The notes: generated from the sequence alone by a model not told the origin. DNA of 13,487 nucleotides from JAGBWK01 sp964462445 (GCA_964462445.1 CAYWXG010000058.1:1-13487), one strand, 5' to 3'. Numbered from the stretch's first letter, positions 7,081 through 13,487 are shown. Numbers and translations are program-made.

Positions 7081-8472
7081 TTAGAAAGAGTAGCTAAGAC
7101 CGATAGCAGGAATAAATGCTTCTACACCATACTCAGCAGAGAATGATTTTTGGATACCGCCAAGTTGAGCAGCAAGAGCGGCAGCATATTCAGGACCGGC
7201 AGCTTCGTAAGCTTGTTGATAGGCTTGAGCCGCAACAAGATCGGTATATCCATTAGAGCCGGTACGAGAAAGTCCGGCAACATATGTAAATGCAAGGTCA
7301 ATTGACAAACGAGGAGTTGGACGGAAAGAGAAACCAACAGTTGGTTCAAGACGAGTCATACCCGGAGTTTCTGGGTTAAAATAATCCTCATCAACGGGAG
7401 TAGTATCTACAATAAATCCGGCACGGACATCAAAACGATCAGTTAAAGCATATTGAGCACCAAGACGGAATGCCCAAGAATCTTTATAGTTTTTGGGAAG
7501 GTGCTGATTAAACGCAGTCAACTTATCGTCGAGGAAGTTGATGTCAAGCTGTTTGTAAGCGCTCCAGAAGCTCAATTGAGCATCGAAAGCAAGAGTCAAT
7601 TTTTCAATAGGCTTATAGCTAACACCCATAGTAAGAACGCCTACAGCAGGAAGTTGTGCAGAGAAATTTGAGCCATTAAGACCTGTAAGAGATTGCAATG
7701 CCTGTTGAGCGACAGCATTAGCGTAGGTTAAAGTAGCATCACCGGCTTTCACTTTCATATCCATTTTGCTACGATAGCTTGCACCAACAGTGATTTTTTT
7801 ATTAATATCCCACATTGCACCAACATGATAACCGACAGCTACTTCAGCTGTACCCTTAAGGTTAACAGAAGCAGGGGCAGTATTACCAAAAAGCATATCT
7901 TGAGGCATGCCTTGAGAAGCCAAAACTGCGTCAAGAGTATGAGGGTTAACAAGACCTTTATCTAAGTCAACGTTGCCCCAAGCGACCATAAGACCGGCTC
8001 CAATTGAGAGATTTGGAAGCACTCTATAAGCTACAGTCGGTTGAATATTGAATACTTGAATTTTCACAGACTGATTGAGGACTGACCCCGGCCAATTGTT
8101 ACCCCAATCAATACCACTACCATAGGGGGTGTTGATAGTAATACCTGCTTTAAGATTGTCGTAGATAGAGAATGCTCCACTTATTTGGAACGGAGTGCTA
8201 ACATCGTTGCTGGTAGTATATTTCGTTCCATCAGGAGTAGTTGCAGATGCTTCAGAAATAACACCACTAACACTTGCCGACAAATCGAGAGTTTTATCCA
8301 TAAATCCCAATCCGGCAGGGTTAAAAATCATACTTTCTGCTCCAAGATGCAGTGCTGCACCTGTGTGCGCCATACCTTCTTGCTTTGCACTAAGAGTATT
8401 TACTTGATATCCTTCGGCAAAAACAGCCATAGGAGTTGCTGCAATAATGGCAGCGATAATTGATTTTTTCAT
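7081..8472 (-). CDS. FadL/OmpP1/TodX-family outer-membrane channel
   Basis: A 463-aa outer-membrane beta-barrel of the family that carries long-chain fatty acids and other hydrophobic molecules across the outer membrane. Residues 1-19 are a signal peptide (cleavage after AVFA). The mature protein starts with EGYQVNTLSAKQEGMAHTG and GAESMIFNPAGLGF, which are the family hallmarks: the plug segment and the NPAGL motif. The rest shows alternating beta-strand patterning with aromatic girdles, and it ends in the aromatic C-terminus SYSF expected for barrel assembly. The frame can be extended to an ATG at 8502, but the ATG at 8472 directly starts the MKKS signal peptide and I prefer it. It is transcribed alone from the promoter at 8601-8631. 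The substrate cannot be told from sequence. Confidence 0.9.
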   Translation of the reverse strand: MKKSIIAAIIAATPMAVFAEGYQVNTLSAKQEGMAHTGAALHLGAESMIFNPAGLGFMDKTLDLSASVSGVISEASATTPDGTKYTTSNDVSTPFQISGAFSIYDNLKAGITINTPYGSGIDWGNNWPGSVLNQSVKIQVFNIQPTVAYRVLPNLSIGAGLMVAWGNVDLDKGLVNPHTLDAVLASQGMPQDMLFGNTAPASVNLKGTAEVAVGYHVGAMWDINKKITVGASYRSKMDMKVKAGDATLTYANAVAQQALQSLTGLNGSNFSAQLPAVGVLTMGVSYKPIEKLTLAFDAQLSFWSAYKQLDINFLDDKLTAFNQHLPKNYKDSWAFRLGAQYALTDRFDVRAGFIVDTTPVDEDYFNPETPGMTRLEPTVGFSFRPTPRLSIDLAFTYVAGLSRTGSNGYTDLVAAQAYQQAYEAAGPEYAAALAAQLGGIQKSFSAEYGVEAFIPAIGLSYSF

Positions 8473-8574
8473 TATAATTTTACTAATTAAACAAAAACTC
8501 AAATCTTATTTCAAAATTCATGTGCCAATTCAATCGGAAAAATGGAACAATTTAAATGTTAAATATACAACAAA

Positions 8575-8611
8575 TCCGACAAATGTCACAAAATTTCCGA
8601 CAAAGGTAACA
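8575..8611. repeat. Tandem 16-bp repeats, 21 bp apart, over the FadL-type promoter
   Basis: TCCGACAAATGTCACA (8575-8590) and TCCGACAAAGGTAACA (8596-8611) agree at 14 of 16 positions. They start exactly 21 bp apart, about two helical turns, so they sit on the same DNA face. The second copy contains the -7 box of the FadL-type gene; the first covers the likely transcription start. The first copy also carries a small palindrome, GACA-AA-TGTC (8578-8587). Confidence 0.55.
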
Positions 8612-8631
8612 ATTTTATAGTAACTTACCAA
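8601..8631 (-). promoter_or_regulatory. Promoter of the FadL-type gene
   Basis: The minus strand has TTG (8631-8629), a 20-bp spacer, then TACCTTTG (8608-8601). This is the best match in the window to the Bacteroidetes promoter (TTTG, 19-21 bp, TAnnTTTG). The predicted start near 8595 leaves a leader of about 120 nt. Confidence 0.7.
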
Positions 8632-8992
8632 GTTTCAGCCAGATATCTTAACGCAACACATAGCAAAGCGACAGCTATATGACTGATACAATGCATGTTA
8701 TCATTTTTAACATTTCTGTTACAGAAAATAGGATTAGACATCGGCTAATTATTAAAGGGTGTCCGTCTTTCATTTTTACAGGGTTTAGAATACAACGTAA
8801 CTCACTATTACTGACAAAGATATGTCGACAGGTTATATGAGTTTGATCTGTTTTTCAACTAATGTAATTAAAATATATAAGTAAACTTCATGTAAATCGC
8901 TCATTAGTTTGTATATTAAGGTAAACCTTCAATATTCTTTCACTCGCCGGAAAAACATTGAAATAAATTTCATGTTTTTGCTCGTTTATTCG
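8632..8992. other. Intergenic stretch with small palindromes and no certain gene
   Basis: This AT-rich region lies between divergent units. It holds ATGTTA/TAACAT (8695-8700 with 8708-8713) and the 15-bp palindrome TTTCTGTTACAGAAA (8713-8727). It also holds AAGGT-AA-ACCTT (8918-8929) and the first copy of a 35-bp imperfect direct repeat (8889-8923, second copy 8971-9005). I looked for cobalamin-riboswitch blocks and found none. The only open frame of note is the doubtful 53-codon one at 8679-8840. Confidence 0.5.
8679..8840 (+). CDS. Doubtful 53-aa small ORF
   Basis: The frame runs from ATG (8679) to TGA (8838-8840). A second in-frame ATG is at 8691. The product would be basic and Ile/Leu/Arg-rich, beginning MTDTMHVIIFNISVTE, with no clear membrane segment or signal peptide. 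No Shine-Dalgarno site or exact promoter box precedes it. A frame of this length is not rare in AT-rich DNA, so I list it only because it fills an otherwise empty gap. Confidence 0.15.
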   Translation: MTDTMHVIIFNISVTENRIRHRLIIKGCPSFIFTGFRIQRNSLLLTKICRQVI

Positions 8993-9000
8993 TATATTTG
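8993..9000 (+). promoter_or_regulatory. Exact -7 box almost touching the binding-protein start codon
   Basis: TATATTTG ends 4 bp before the ATG at 9005, so a transcript from it would start at or within the start codon. No TTG is correctly spaced (TTTG at 8977-8980 is only 12 bp away). A weaker alternative is TTTG at 8908-8911, 21 bp, then TATTCTTT at 8933-8940, with a leader of about 60 nt. Confidence 0.3.
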
Positions 9001-9004
9001 AGGT

Positions 9005-10123
9005 ATGAAATCAAAGTTTCAACATATCAAAAGCTTCAATGGCAGTCATGTTATCATATTATTAATAGTATTGATGTTACAATTGCTTGTATCGTGTAAT
9101 AGCAATACAAAGGATCTTGCGTTTGACCGCGTGGAATTTACACCTCAATATGCCCAAGGGTTTACGATATGTAGCACCCAAGACTCTATAAGCGGATTGA
9201 TAATAAAAAACCCTTGGCAGGGAGCTGATAGTGTCAGTATGTGCTACCGCATAGACAAGCCCGCACAAAGAATCGTGGCGATGTCGTCAACATTCGTGGC
9301 AATGTTGGAGAGCCTTGGCGCTGTAGACCGTGTTGTCGGTGTATCGGGGATTGATTTTATTTCTAATGAAACGATAAAGAATAGCAGAGGGAAAGTAGTC
9401 GACGTAGGATATAACGATTACTTTGACTACGAAAAGATGCTAATGCTCAATCCGGATATTGTATTGTTGTACGGGGTGAACGGACCAAGTCCATTGGAGG
9501 AGAAACTAAATGAACTAAATATTCCATATGTGTATATAGGAGAGTATCTTGAAGAATCTCCATTAGGGAAGGCTGAGTGGGTAATAGCGATAGGAGAAAT
9601 AATTGGGAAACGGAATGAAGCGATTACATTATTCAATGAAATTGAACAAAGATATAATGCAGTAAAAGCAAGTTTTAGAAATAATGAATCACAGCCCAAA
9701 GTAATGCTTAATGCCCCATATAATGATAATTGGTGGTTGCCATCTGCCAATAATTACATGTCGAAATTGATTGCCGATGCAGGTGGCGATTATATCTATA
9801 AAGAAAATACAGGAAATGCGTCTAAAATTATAGACATTGAAGAAGCATATCTACTAATGAGCAAAGCTGATGTATGGATAAATCCGGGACAGGCAACAAC
9901 GATGACACAATTAGCCGAAATGGCACCGCGATTTACAGATACCAAAGTGTTTGTAGAAGGGGAAGTATACAACAATAATCGACTTAGTACTATAGGTGGA
10001 GGTAATGACTTTTATGAATCAGGTATAATGAATCCTGACGTAATACTCAAAGATTTAGCAAAGGTGTTCTACCCCACTTTAATGTCAGATTATCAACCGG
10101 TGTATTACCAACGCCTAAAATAG
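9005..10123 (+). CDS. ABC importer substrate-binding lipoprotein, iron-complex/haem/cobalamin class
   Basis: A 372-aa lipoprotein: hydrophobic segment at about 15-29, lipobox LVSC with lipidated Cys31. After a Bacteroidetes-type N-terminal part (YAQGFTICS and NPWQGADSVSMCYRI), it has the cluster-A binding-protein core of Pfam PF01497. This core includes RIVAMSSTFVAMLESLGAVDRVVGVSG (about 89-115), MLNPDIVLLYG, then a long helix and the second lobe with DAGGDYIY, ADVWINPG and NPDVILKDLAKVFYP. It binds the ligand in the periplasm and delivers it to the permease encoded 26 bp downstream. BtuF, siderophore and haem binding proteins all belong to this family. Nothing in sequence or upstream region decides among them. 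Confidence 0.88.
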   Translation: MKSKFQHIKSFNGSHVIILLIVLMLQLLVSCNSNTKDLAFDRVEFTPQYAQGFTICSTQDSISGLIIKNPWQGADSVSMCYRIDKPAQRIVAMSSTFVAMLESLGAVDRVVGVSGIDFISNETIKNSRGKVVDVGYNDYFDYEKMLMLNPDIVLLYGVNGPSPLEEKLNELNIPYVYIGEYLEESPLGKAEWVIAIGEIIGKRNEAITLFNEIEQRYNAVKASFRNNESQPKVMLNAPYNDNWWLPSANNYMSKLIADAGGDYIYKENTGNASKIIDIEEAYLLMSKADVWINPGQATTMTQLAEMAPRFTDTKVFVEGEVYNNNRLSTIGGGNDFYESGIMNPDVILKDLAKVFYPTLMSDYQPVYYQRLK

Positions 10124-10149
10124 CGAAGGAAAACAGAAAGGAATAAGTA

Positions 10150-11148
10150 ATGAAGGGGCGAGTTACAATAACATTCATAGTGCTTACACTATTGACAGTG
10201 TTGCTATTGCTCGTAGATATCGGAGCCGGCTCTGTAAAGTTGAGTATCGGAGAGGTTGCTAAAGCATTGATTGGAGAAAGTGATGACCCGGCAGTCAGCA
10301 AAATTGTTATTGACATCAGACTAATCAAAAGTATAGTGGCAATACTTGCAGGAGTAGCGTTGTCTATAAGTGGCTTGCAGATGCAAACAATGTTTCGCAA
10401 TCCCTTGGCAGGACCCTACGTGCTTGGAGTTAGTTCAGGGGCATCGTTGGCGGTGGCATTATTTATCCTCGGTCTGCCCGGATTAGGATTGCAATCGGGA
10501 ATAATGTCAACAATAGGAATGACCGGAGTAGCCTTATTGGGTTCAGGGATTGTACTTGCATTGGTCGCAGTAGTTGGTCGCCGAATAAAAGATATAATGG
10601 TGGTGCTTATACTGGGGATGATGGTTTCATCGGGAATAAGCGCGATAGTCCAGATATTGCAATATATGAGTTCTGATGAAGCCCTTAAGTCGTTTGTAAT
10701 ATGGACTATGGGCTCGTTGGGTAATGTTACATCCGAACAGTTGCCAATACTCATTGCAGTGGTATTAATAGGATTAATTTTGGCAGTAGCTACAATAAAA
10801 TCGTTAAATCTGTTGCTATTAGGAGAAGAGTATGCTGTAACGATGGGATATAATAGTCGACGCGGGCGAACAATGATATTGATGTCCACAGCATTATTAG
10901 CCGGAAGCGTAACAGCATTTTGCGGACCAATTGGATTTATCGGGCTTGCGCTACCACATGTGGCACGAGCAATCTTCGGAAGTGCCGACCATAGGATTTT
11001 GATTCCCGGGGTCGCATTGACAGGAGCTGCAGTAATGTTGGGGTGTGATATTGTTTCAAAAGTATTAGTTACACCAATCAATGCGATTACAGCACTTATC
11101 GGTATACCAATAGTAATATGGATTGTGTTTAGACAGCGAGCGATATGA
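10150..11148 (+). CDS. FecCD/BtuC-family ABC transporter permease
   Basis: A 332-aa inner-membrane permease, the normal length for the FecCD/BtuC family, with about ten hydrophobic segments. Family landmarks are LAGVALSISGLQMQTMFRNP with GPYVLGVSSGASLAVAL (about 66-104), GEEYAVTMGYN (225-235; the coupling helix that meets the ATPase), and CGPIGFIGLALPHVAR (258-273). A homodimer would form the channel for the ligand released by the binding protein. The start ATG has an AAAGGA-like purine stretch about 10 bp upstream. The stop codon overlaps the ATPase start in ATGA, indicating translational coupling. Confidence 0.93.
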   Translation: MKGRVTITFIVLTLLTVLLLLVDIGAGSVKLSIGEVAKALIGESDDPAVSKIVIDIRLIKSIVAILAGVALSISGLQMQTMFRNPLAGPYVLGVSSGASLAVALFILGLPGLGLQSGIMSTIGMTGVALLGSGIVLALVAVVGRRIKDIMVVLILGMMVSSGISAIVQILQYMSSDEALKSFVIWTMGSLGNVTSEQLPILIAVVLIGLILAVATIKSLNLLLLGEEYAVTMGYNSRRGRTMILMSTALLAGSVTAFCGPIGFIGLALPHVARAIFGSADHRILIPGVALTGAAVMLGCDIVSKVLVTPINAITALIGIPIVIWIVFRQRAI

Positions 11149-11867
11149 TTGAATTGAAAAACATCAAGATAGGATATGGGACGCAAGTGCTTGTGACCGG
11201 AGCAAATGCTGTATTTCCGCAATCGTCACTAACATCATTGATTGGTCGGAATGGTGCGGGAAAGTCTACTCTTCTACGAGCTATCGCCGGCATTGGTAAA
11301 ATCATGGATGGCGAGATTATTGTTGACGAGAAATCACGATTTGAATCGGCTATAGAACGCGCAAAGTCCATAGCTTTTGTCAGCACACAAAGAGTAAAAA
11401 TAGCAAATATGCGATGCCGCGACCTCGTTGGCTTGGGACGTGCGCCATACACAGATTGGGCAGGACGCCTTAGCAAAAGGGATAATGAGATTATCGCAGC
11501 TTCGCTCGAGCTTGTAGGAATGAAAGAATATGTTGACCGTACCCTTGACACAATGAGCGATGGCGAATGTCAGCGAATAATGATAGCGCGAGCGTTGGCT
11601 CAGGACACCCCTAATATTTTGCTCGATGAACCAACCTCTTTTCTTGACTTACCTAATCGATATCAGTTGATGGAATTATTAGGAGACCTTGCCCACAATC
11701 ATGGTAAGACGATTCTTCTATCAACCCACGAATTGGACATTGCATTATCAAATGCCGATAATATCGCGCTTATCGATTCTGCCGGGTTGAAGTTGCTACC
11801 GACTAGCGACACGCACACGCGAGATGTAGTTGCAAACGCATTCAATATCGGGAATTTATTGATATAA
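11145..11867 (+). CDS. ABC transporter ATP-binding protein of the same importer
   Basis: A 240-aa ATPase that powers the importer from the cytoplasmic face. Walker A is GRNGAGKST (34-42), the Q-loop is Gln82 in VSTQRV, the signature is TMSDGECQR (136-144), Walker B is NILLDEP (157-163) with catalytic Glu162, and the H-loop is His195 in LLSTHE. The signature has Asp in place of the second Gly of LSGGQ, which I recall as common in this Bacteroidales subfamily. From memory, Bacteroides relatives are often about 330 aa with an extra C-terminal part. This one stops soon after the H-loop (VVANAFNIGNLLI). The gene overlaps the permease by 4 bp. A GC-rich, coding-like stretch follows its stop. Confidence 0.93.
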   Translation: MIELKNIKIGYGTQVLVTGANAVFPQSSLTSLIGRNGAGKSTLLRAIAGIGKIMDGEIIVDEKSRFESAIERAKSIAFVSTQRVKIANMRCRDLVGLGRAPYTDWAGRLSKRDNEIIAASLELVGMKEYVDRTLDTMSDGECQRIMIARALAQDTPNILLDEPTSFLDLPNRYQLMELLGDLAHNHGKTILLSTHELDIALSNADNIALIDSAGLKLLPTSDTHTRDVVANAFNIGNLLI

Positions 11868-11999
11868 TCTCCGCGGTCAGACGACATGGAAGGCGGTAGA
11901 TTTGAACGTCGGCGACTACGACGCTCATGTAGCCATCGCTACCGCCACATCATCAACATCATTAACCATAACCCAATGCAGATAGCAATCCAGAGTTAA
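11868..11999 (+). other. GC-rich, coding-like and foldable stretch after the ATPase; possible gene remnant
   Basis: This stretch is clearly richer in GC than its surroundings. One plus frame is open from after a TGA at 11860-11862 to TAG at 11983-11985. It reads like real protein (TWKAVDLNVGDYDAHVAI) with many GNN codons but no ATG. A second plus frame, in phase with the ATPase, runs from ATG 11886 to TAA 11997-11999 (37 aa, very Arg-rich, MEGGRFERRRLRRS) and stops just before the terminator. The RNA could also fold: GGCGGTAG (11892-11899) pairs with CTACCGCC (11939-11946) around GAACGTCG/CGACGCTC (11904-11911 with 11919-11926, one mismatch). I cannot decide among small gene, decayed gene and structured 3' end. 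Confidence 0.35.
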
Positions 12000-12000
12000 A

Positions 12001-12045
12001 ATAAACAAAGCTGCGCCCAAATCACTGTGGCGCAGCTTTGTTTAT
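12001..12045. terminator. Bidirectional terminator, 17-bp perfect stem
   Basis: ATAAACAAAGCTGCGCC (12001-12017) pairs perfectly with 12029-12045 across an 11-nt loop. The A/T-rich stem base supplies T-rich ends on both strands (CTTTGTTTAT outward each way). It lies between the convergent ABC operon and the last gene, whose stop is only 15 bp away, and probably ends both transcripts. Confidence 0.85.
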
Positions 12046-12059
12046 AGTTAGTTATCAAA

Positions 12060-13454
12060 TTATTTCAACTTAGCAATCTCTTCAGCGATATTTACTACAT
12101 TCCAACCGTCGGTTGAAATCTTTATACCTTTGGTAAAGTAGGTATTATCACCCTCATTTTTCAATGCCACGATATACGTATTGGCGTCGGTTTTTTGATA
12201 CTGATATTCTTCGGCAATTTCTTCTATACAGTTTTCCCATATGCGAACAGCATTATTCACAACGCCTTCTTCCGTCGTACCTCCTACTCTTATTTCCTCA
12301 GTGGCAAAAGCGCGATAGTCGGGATTTTGCAACAACATTGTTTCAATGTTGCTCCAACCATCACTATCAGATGAAGCGTCAGAATACCTAAGCGATGGAC
12401 GATATGTTCCGAAATAACGATTTATTACCGGTAATTCTATAGCTTGACTCCACCCATGATAACTCCAGCAAGATTGCGGATAGAAGTCAGTAATCTCAGG
12501 GGCACAGGTTTCATAATATAACTTAAATTGTACATTAAGATTAAGAATAGTTTTAGTATCTTTCAATTGCTGTGTGTTTGATACCAAGAAAGTAAACAGT
12601 TGATCGGTTTGCAATGTAGAATAATTACATTCGGGAAGATCAGTAACTTTATCATAATTAAAGCTCGGATTTGTGCCCCAGTGACTTTCAAAAATCTGCA
12701 ATTCACTTAAATAGTTCCACGATGGTTTGCAAAGATTTACATTTTGATAATTGACAGGCATCTCGGAGTGGTTAGCTGATGTTGTTGTAGTTGGGAATGT
12801 GTACCCAAACGAGAATGAACCGGATCCTTCCAACCCATCGGCACTTGCGCCTACCGAGACTCCTCCACCTACTGTCCAATTGCCGGGATAGTGAGTATCG
12901 GTTGTTGTACCGACTGATGTTTGGGGCACAGCTGATTCAACTAATACGTTGTTGCTTGAATAATCAAACAAGTTACTTGCGTTGCTCAACCAGGCCTCAA
13001 CCGATGGACCGACATAAATACCGCCACTATAACGATAGTTATATGCCAAGTGCTCATAGAAGCAGAAATTATGTACAATCAACCCGTCTAAATCATCTAA
13101 ATTTCCATCATCATCCGTTTTTCCGTCGTCATAGGAGCCGGGGAAGGACTCTGAAATTTGTACATCGTAGAAATCCTGTTTATCAGGTTCATAATATCCC
13201 GAATTAATTGTTACTATGATTTCGGGGGTCACAGTCCATCCATTGCCAGTTGTATAAAACGAAGACTGGTGATAATCTTCAATTCCTTTAGACAGGTGGT
13301 TTATTTGGTTACTATGATAAATCGTAAAACTGTTAACTATAACATGATATTTTGTCGGCTGATAAGTATATTCCGACGATGTTGAGTTATAAAATGAAGC
13401 ATCCGAGCGGTCCTTTACACCTGTATAATAATACGTGAGTTCGATGAAATATAA
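12060..13454 (-). CDS. Beta-rich protein, weakly leukocidin-like; 5' end disrupted or incomplete
   Basis: No confident family. Residues are numbered from the GTG at 13230-13232. Coding continues upstream of it for 74 codons of plausible protein (for example YQPTKYHVIVNSFTIYHS and TTGNGWTVTPEIIVTI) with no ATG, up to an in-frame TAA at 13455-13457. That GTG is therefore probably internal. The protein is rich in Tyr, Ser, Thr, Asn and Trp, with an Asp-rich stretch (35-50). Residues 83-160 (NLFDY, then NWTVGGGVSVGA, turn ADGLEG, SGSFSFGYTF, SEMPVNYQN) and 205-240 resemble the order of elements in leukocidin/haemolysin-fold toxins. The C-terminal part (about 245-390) ends in TDGWNVVNIAEEIAKLK. 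No signal peptide is visible because the start is not. It may be secreted; this is inference. Confidence 0.6.
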   Translation of the reverse strand, partial: LYFIELTYYYTGVKDRSDASFYNSTSSEYTYQPTKYHVIVNSFTIYHSNQINHLSKGIEDYHQSSFYTTGNGWTVTPEIIVTINSGYYEPDKQDFYDVQISESFPGSYDDGKTDDDGNLDDLDGLIVHNFCFYEHLAYNYRYSGGIYVGPSVEAWLSNASNLFDYSSNNVLVESAVPQTSVGTTTDTHYPGNWTVGGGVSVGASADGLEGSGSFSFGYTFPTTTTSANHSEMPVNYQNVNLCKPSWNYLSELQIFESHWGTNPSFNYDKVTDLPECNYSTLQTDQLFTFLVSNTQQLKDTKTILNLNVQFKLYYETCAPEITDFYPQSCWSYHGWSQAIELPVINRYFGTYRPSLRYSDASSDSDGWSNIETMLLQNPDYRAFATEEIRVGGTTEEGVVNNAVRIWENCIEEIAEEYQYQKTDANTYIVALKNEGDNTYFTKGIKISTDGWNVVNIAEEIAKLK

Positions 13455-13487
13455 TTAGTTGAAAATTTGGTGATTAGCGATAAAAGT

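Noticed and set aside
8503..9004. Cobalamin riboswitch in front of the ABC importer
   Set aside because: I looked for the conserved core blocks and the B12-box and found neither; a covariance-model search would be decisive.
10416..11222. 268-aa antisense open frame across the permease gene
   Set aside because: It mirrors the permease frame. The permease has full family motifs and fits the operon, while the antisense product is Ile/Asn/Pro-rich with no recognisable domain.
11868..11967. Minus-strand hydrophobic frame (LWIAICIGLWLMMLMMWR) read as a small membrane protein
   Set aside because: It has a stop (TAG) right after this segment, no good start before it, and is the mirror of the plus-strand reading; it stays only as part of the unexplained stretch.
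12791..13207. 138-aa plus-strand frame opposite the last gene
   Set aside because: Arg/His/Leu-rich composition typical of an out-of-frame reading; no initiation signal and no domain.
1..13487. tRNA, rRNA, CRISPR arrays, insertion sequences or attachment sites
   Set aside because: No tRNA-like cloverleaf, regularly spaced repeats, transposase frames or terminal inverted repeats are visible.

Overview
The window is AT-rich chromosomal DNA from a Bacteroidota, most likely of the order Bacteroidales (a Muribaculaceae- or Prevotellaceae-like gut commensal). The evidence is the protein families themselves, above all the dacB - acidic conserved protein - rsmI gene order. It is supported by the Bacteroidetes-type promoter boxes (TAnnTTTG) in front of most transcription units, the absence of strong Shine-Dalgarno sites, and lipoproteins with short lipoboxes. 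The family-level placement is inference.

Layout. Positions 1-60 hold a terminator for a plus-strand gene that lies outside the window. Positions 88-3964 are four minus-strand genes. In transcription order they are dacB (a penicillin-binding-protein-4-like peptidase), a very acidic conserved protein of unknown function, rsmI (16S rRNA 2'-O-methyltransferase) and a coiled-coil lipoprotein. Divergent from dacB is a plus-strand pair: a TetR-family regulator, then fabG (3-oxoacyl-ACP reductase) 16 bp later. The dacB-tetR gap contains a 7-2-7 palindrome that looks like a TetR operator. Two hairpins separate fabG from the convergent minus-strand argD-type aminotransferase. Upstream of argD is a minus-strand FadL/OmpP1-type outer-membrane channel with its own promoter, overlapped by a tandem repeat.

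A 0.5 kb non-coding stretch (8503-9004) separates the FadL-type gene from a plus-strand ABC importer: lipoprotein binding protein, FecCD/BtuC permease and ATPase. This importer is of the iron-complex/haem/cobalamin class. No cobalamin riboswitch is seen in front of it, so the substrate stays open. The operon ends at a 17-bp perfect hairpin that can also serve the convergent last gene. Between the ATPase stop and that hairpin lies about 120 bp of unusually GC-rich, coding-like and foldable sequence with no assignable gene.

The last gene (minus strand, 12060 to about 13454) is a beta-rich protein with no recognisable name. Part of it resembles the stem region of leukocidin/haemolysin-type pore-forming toxins. 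Its frame runs upstream without any ATG into an in-frame TAA 33 bp before the window edge, so it is either disrupted or frameshifted. Together with the GC-rich leftover, this gene is the most likely place for something undescribed. The rest is housekeeping: cell wall, rRNA modification, lipid and arginine synthesis, and nutrient uptake.
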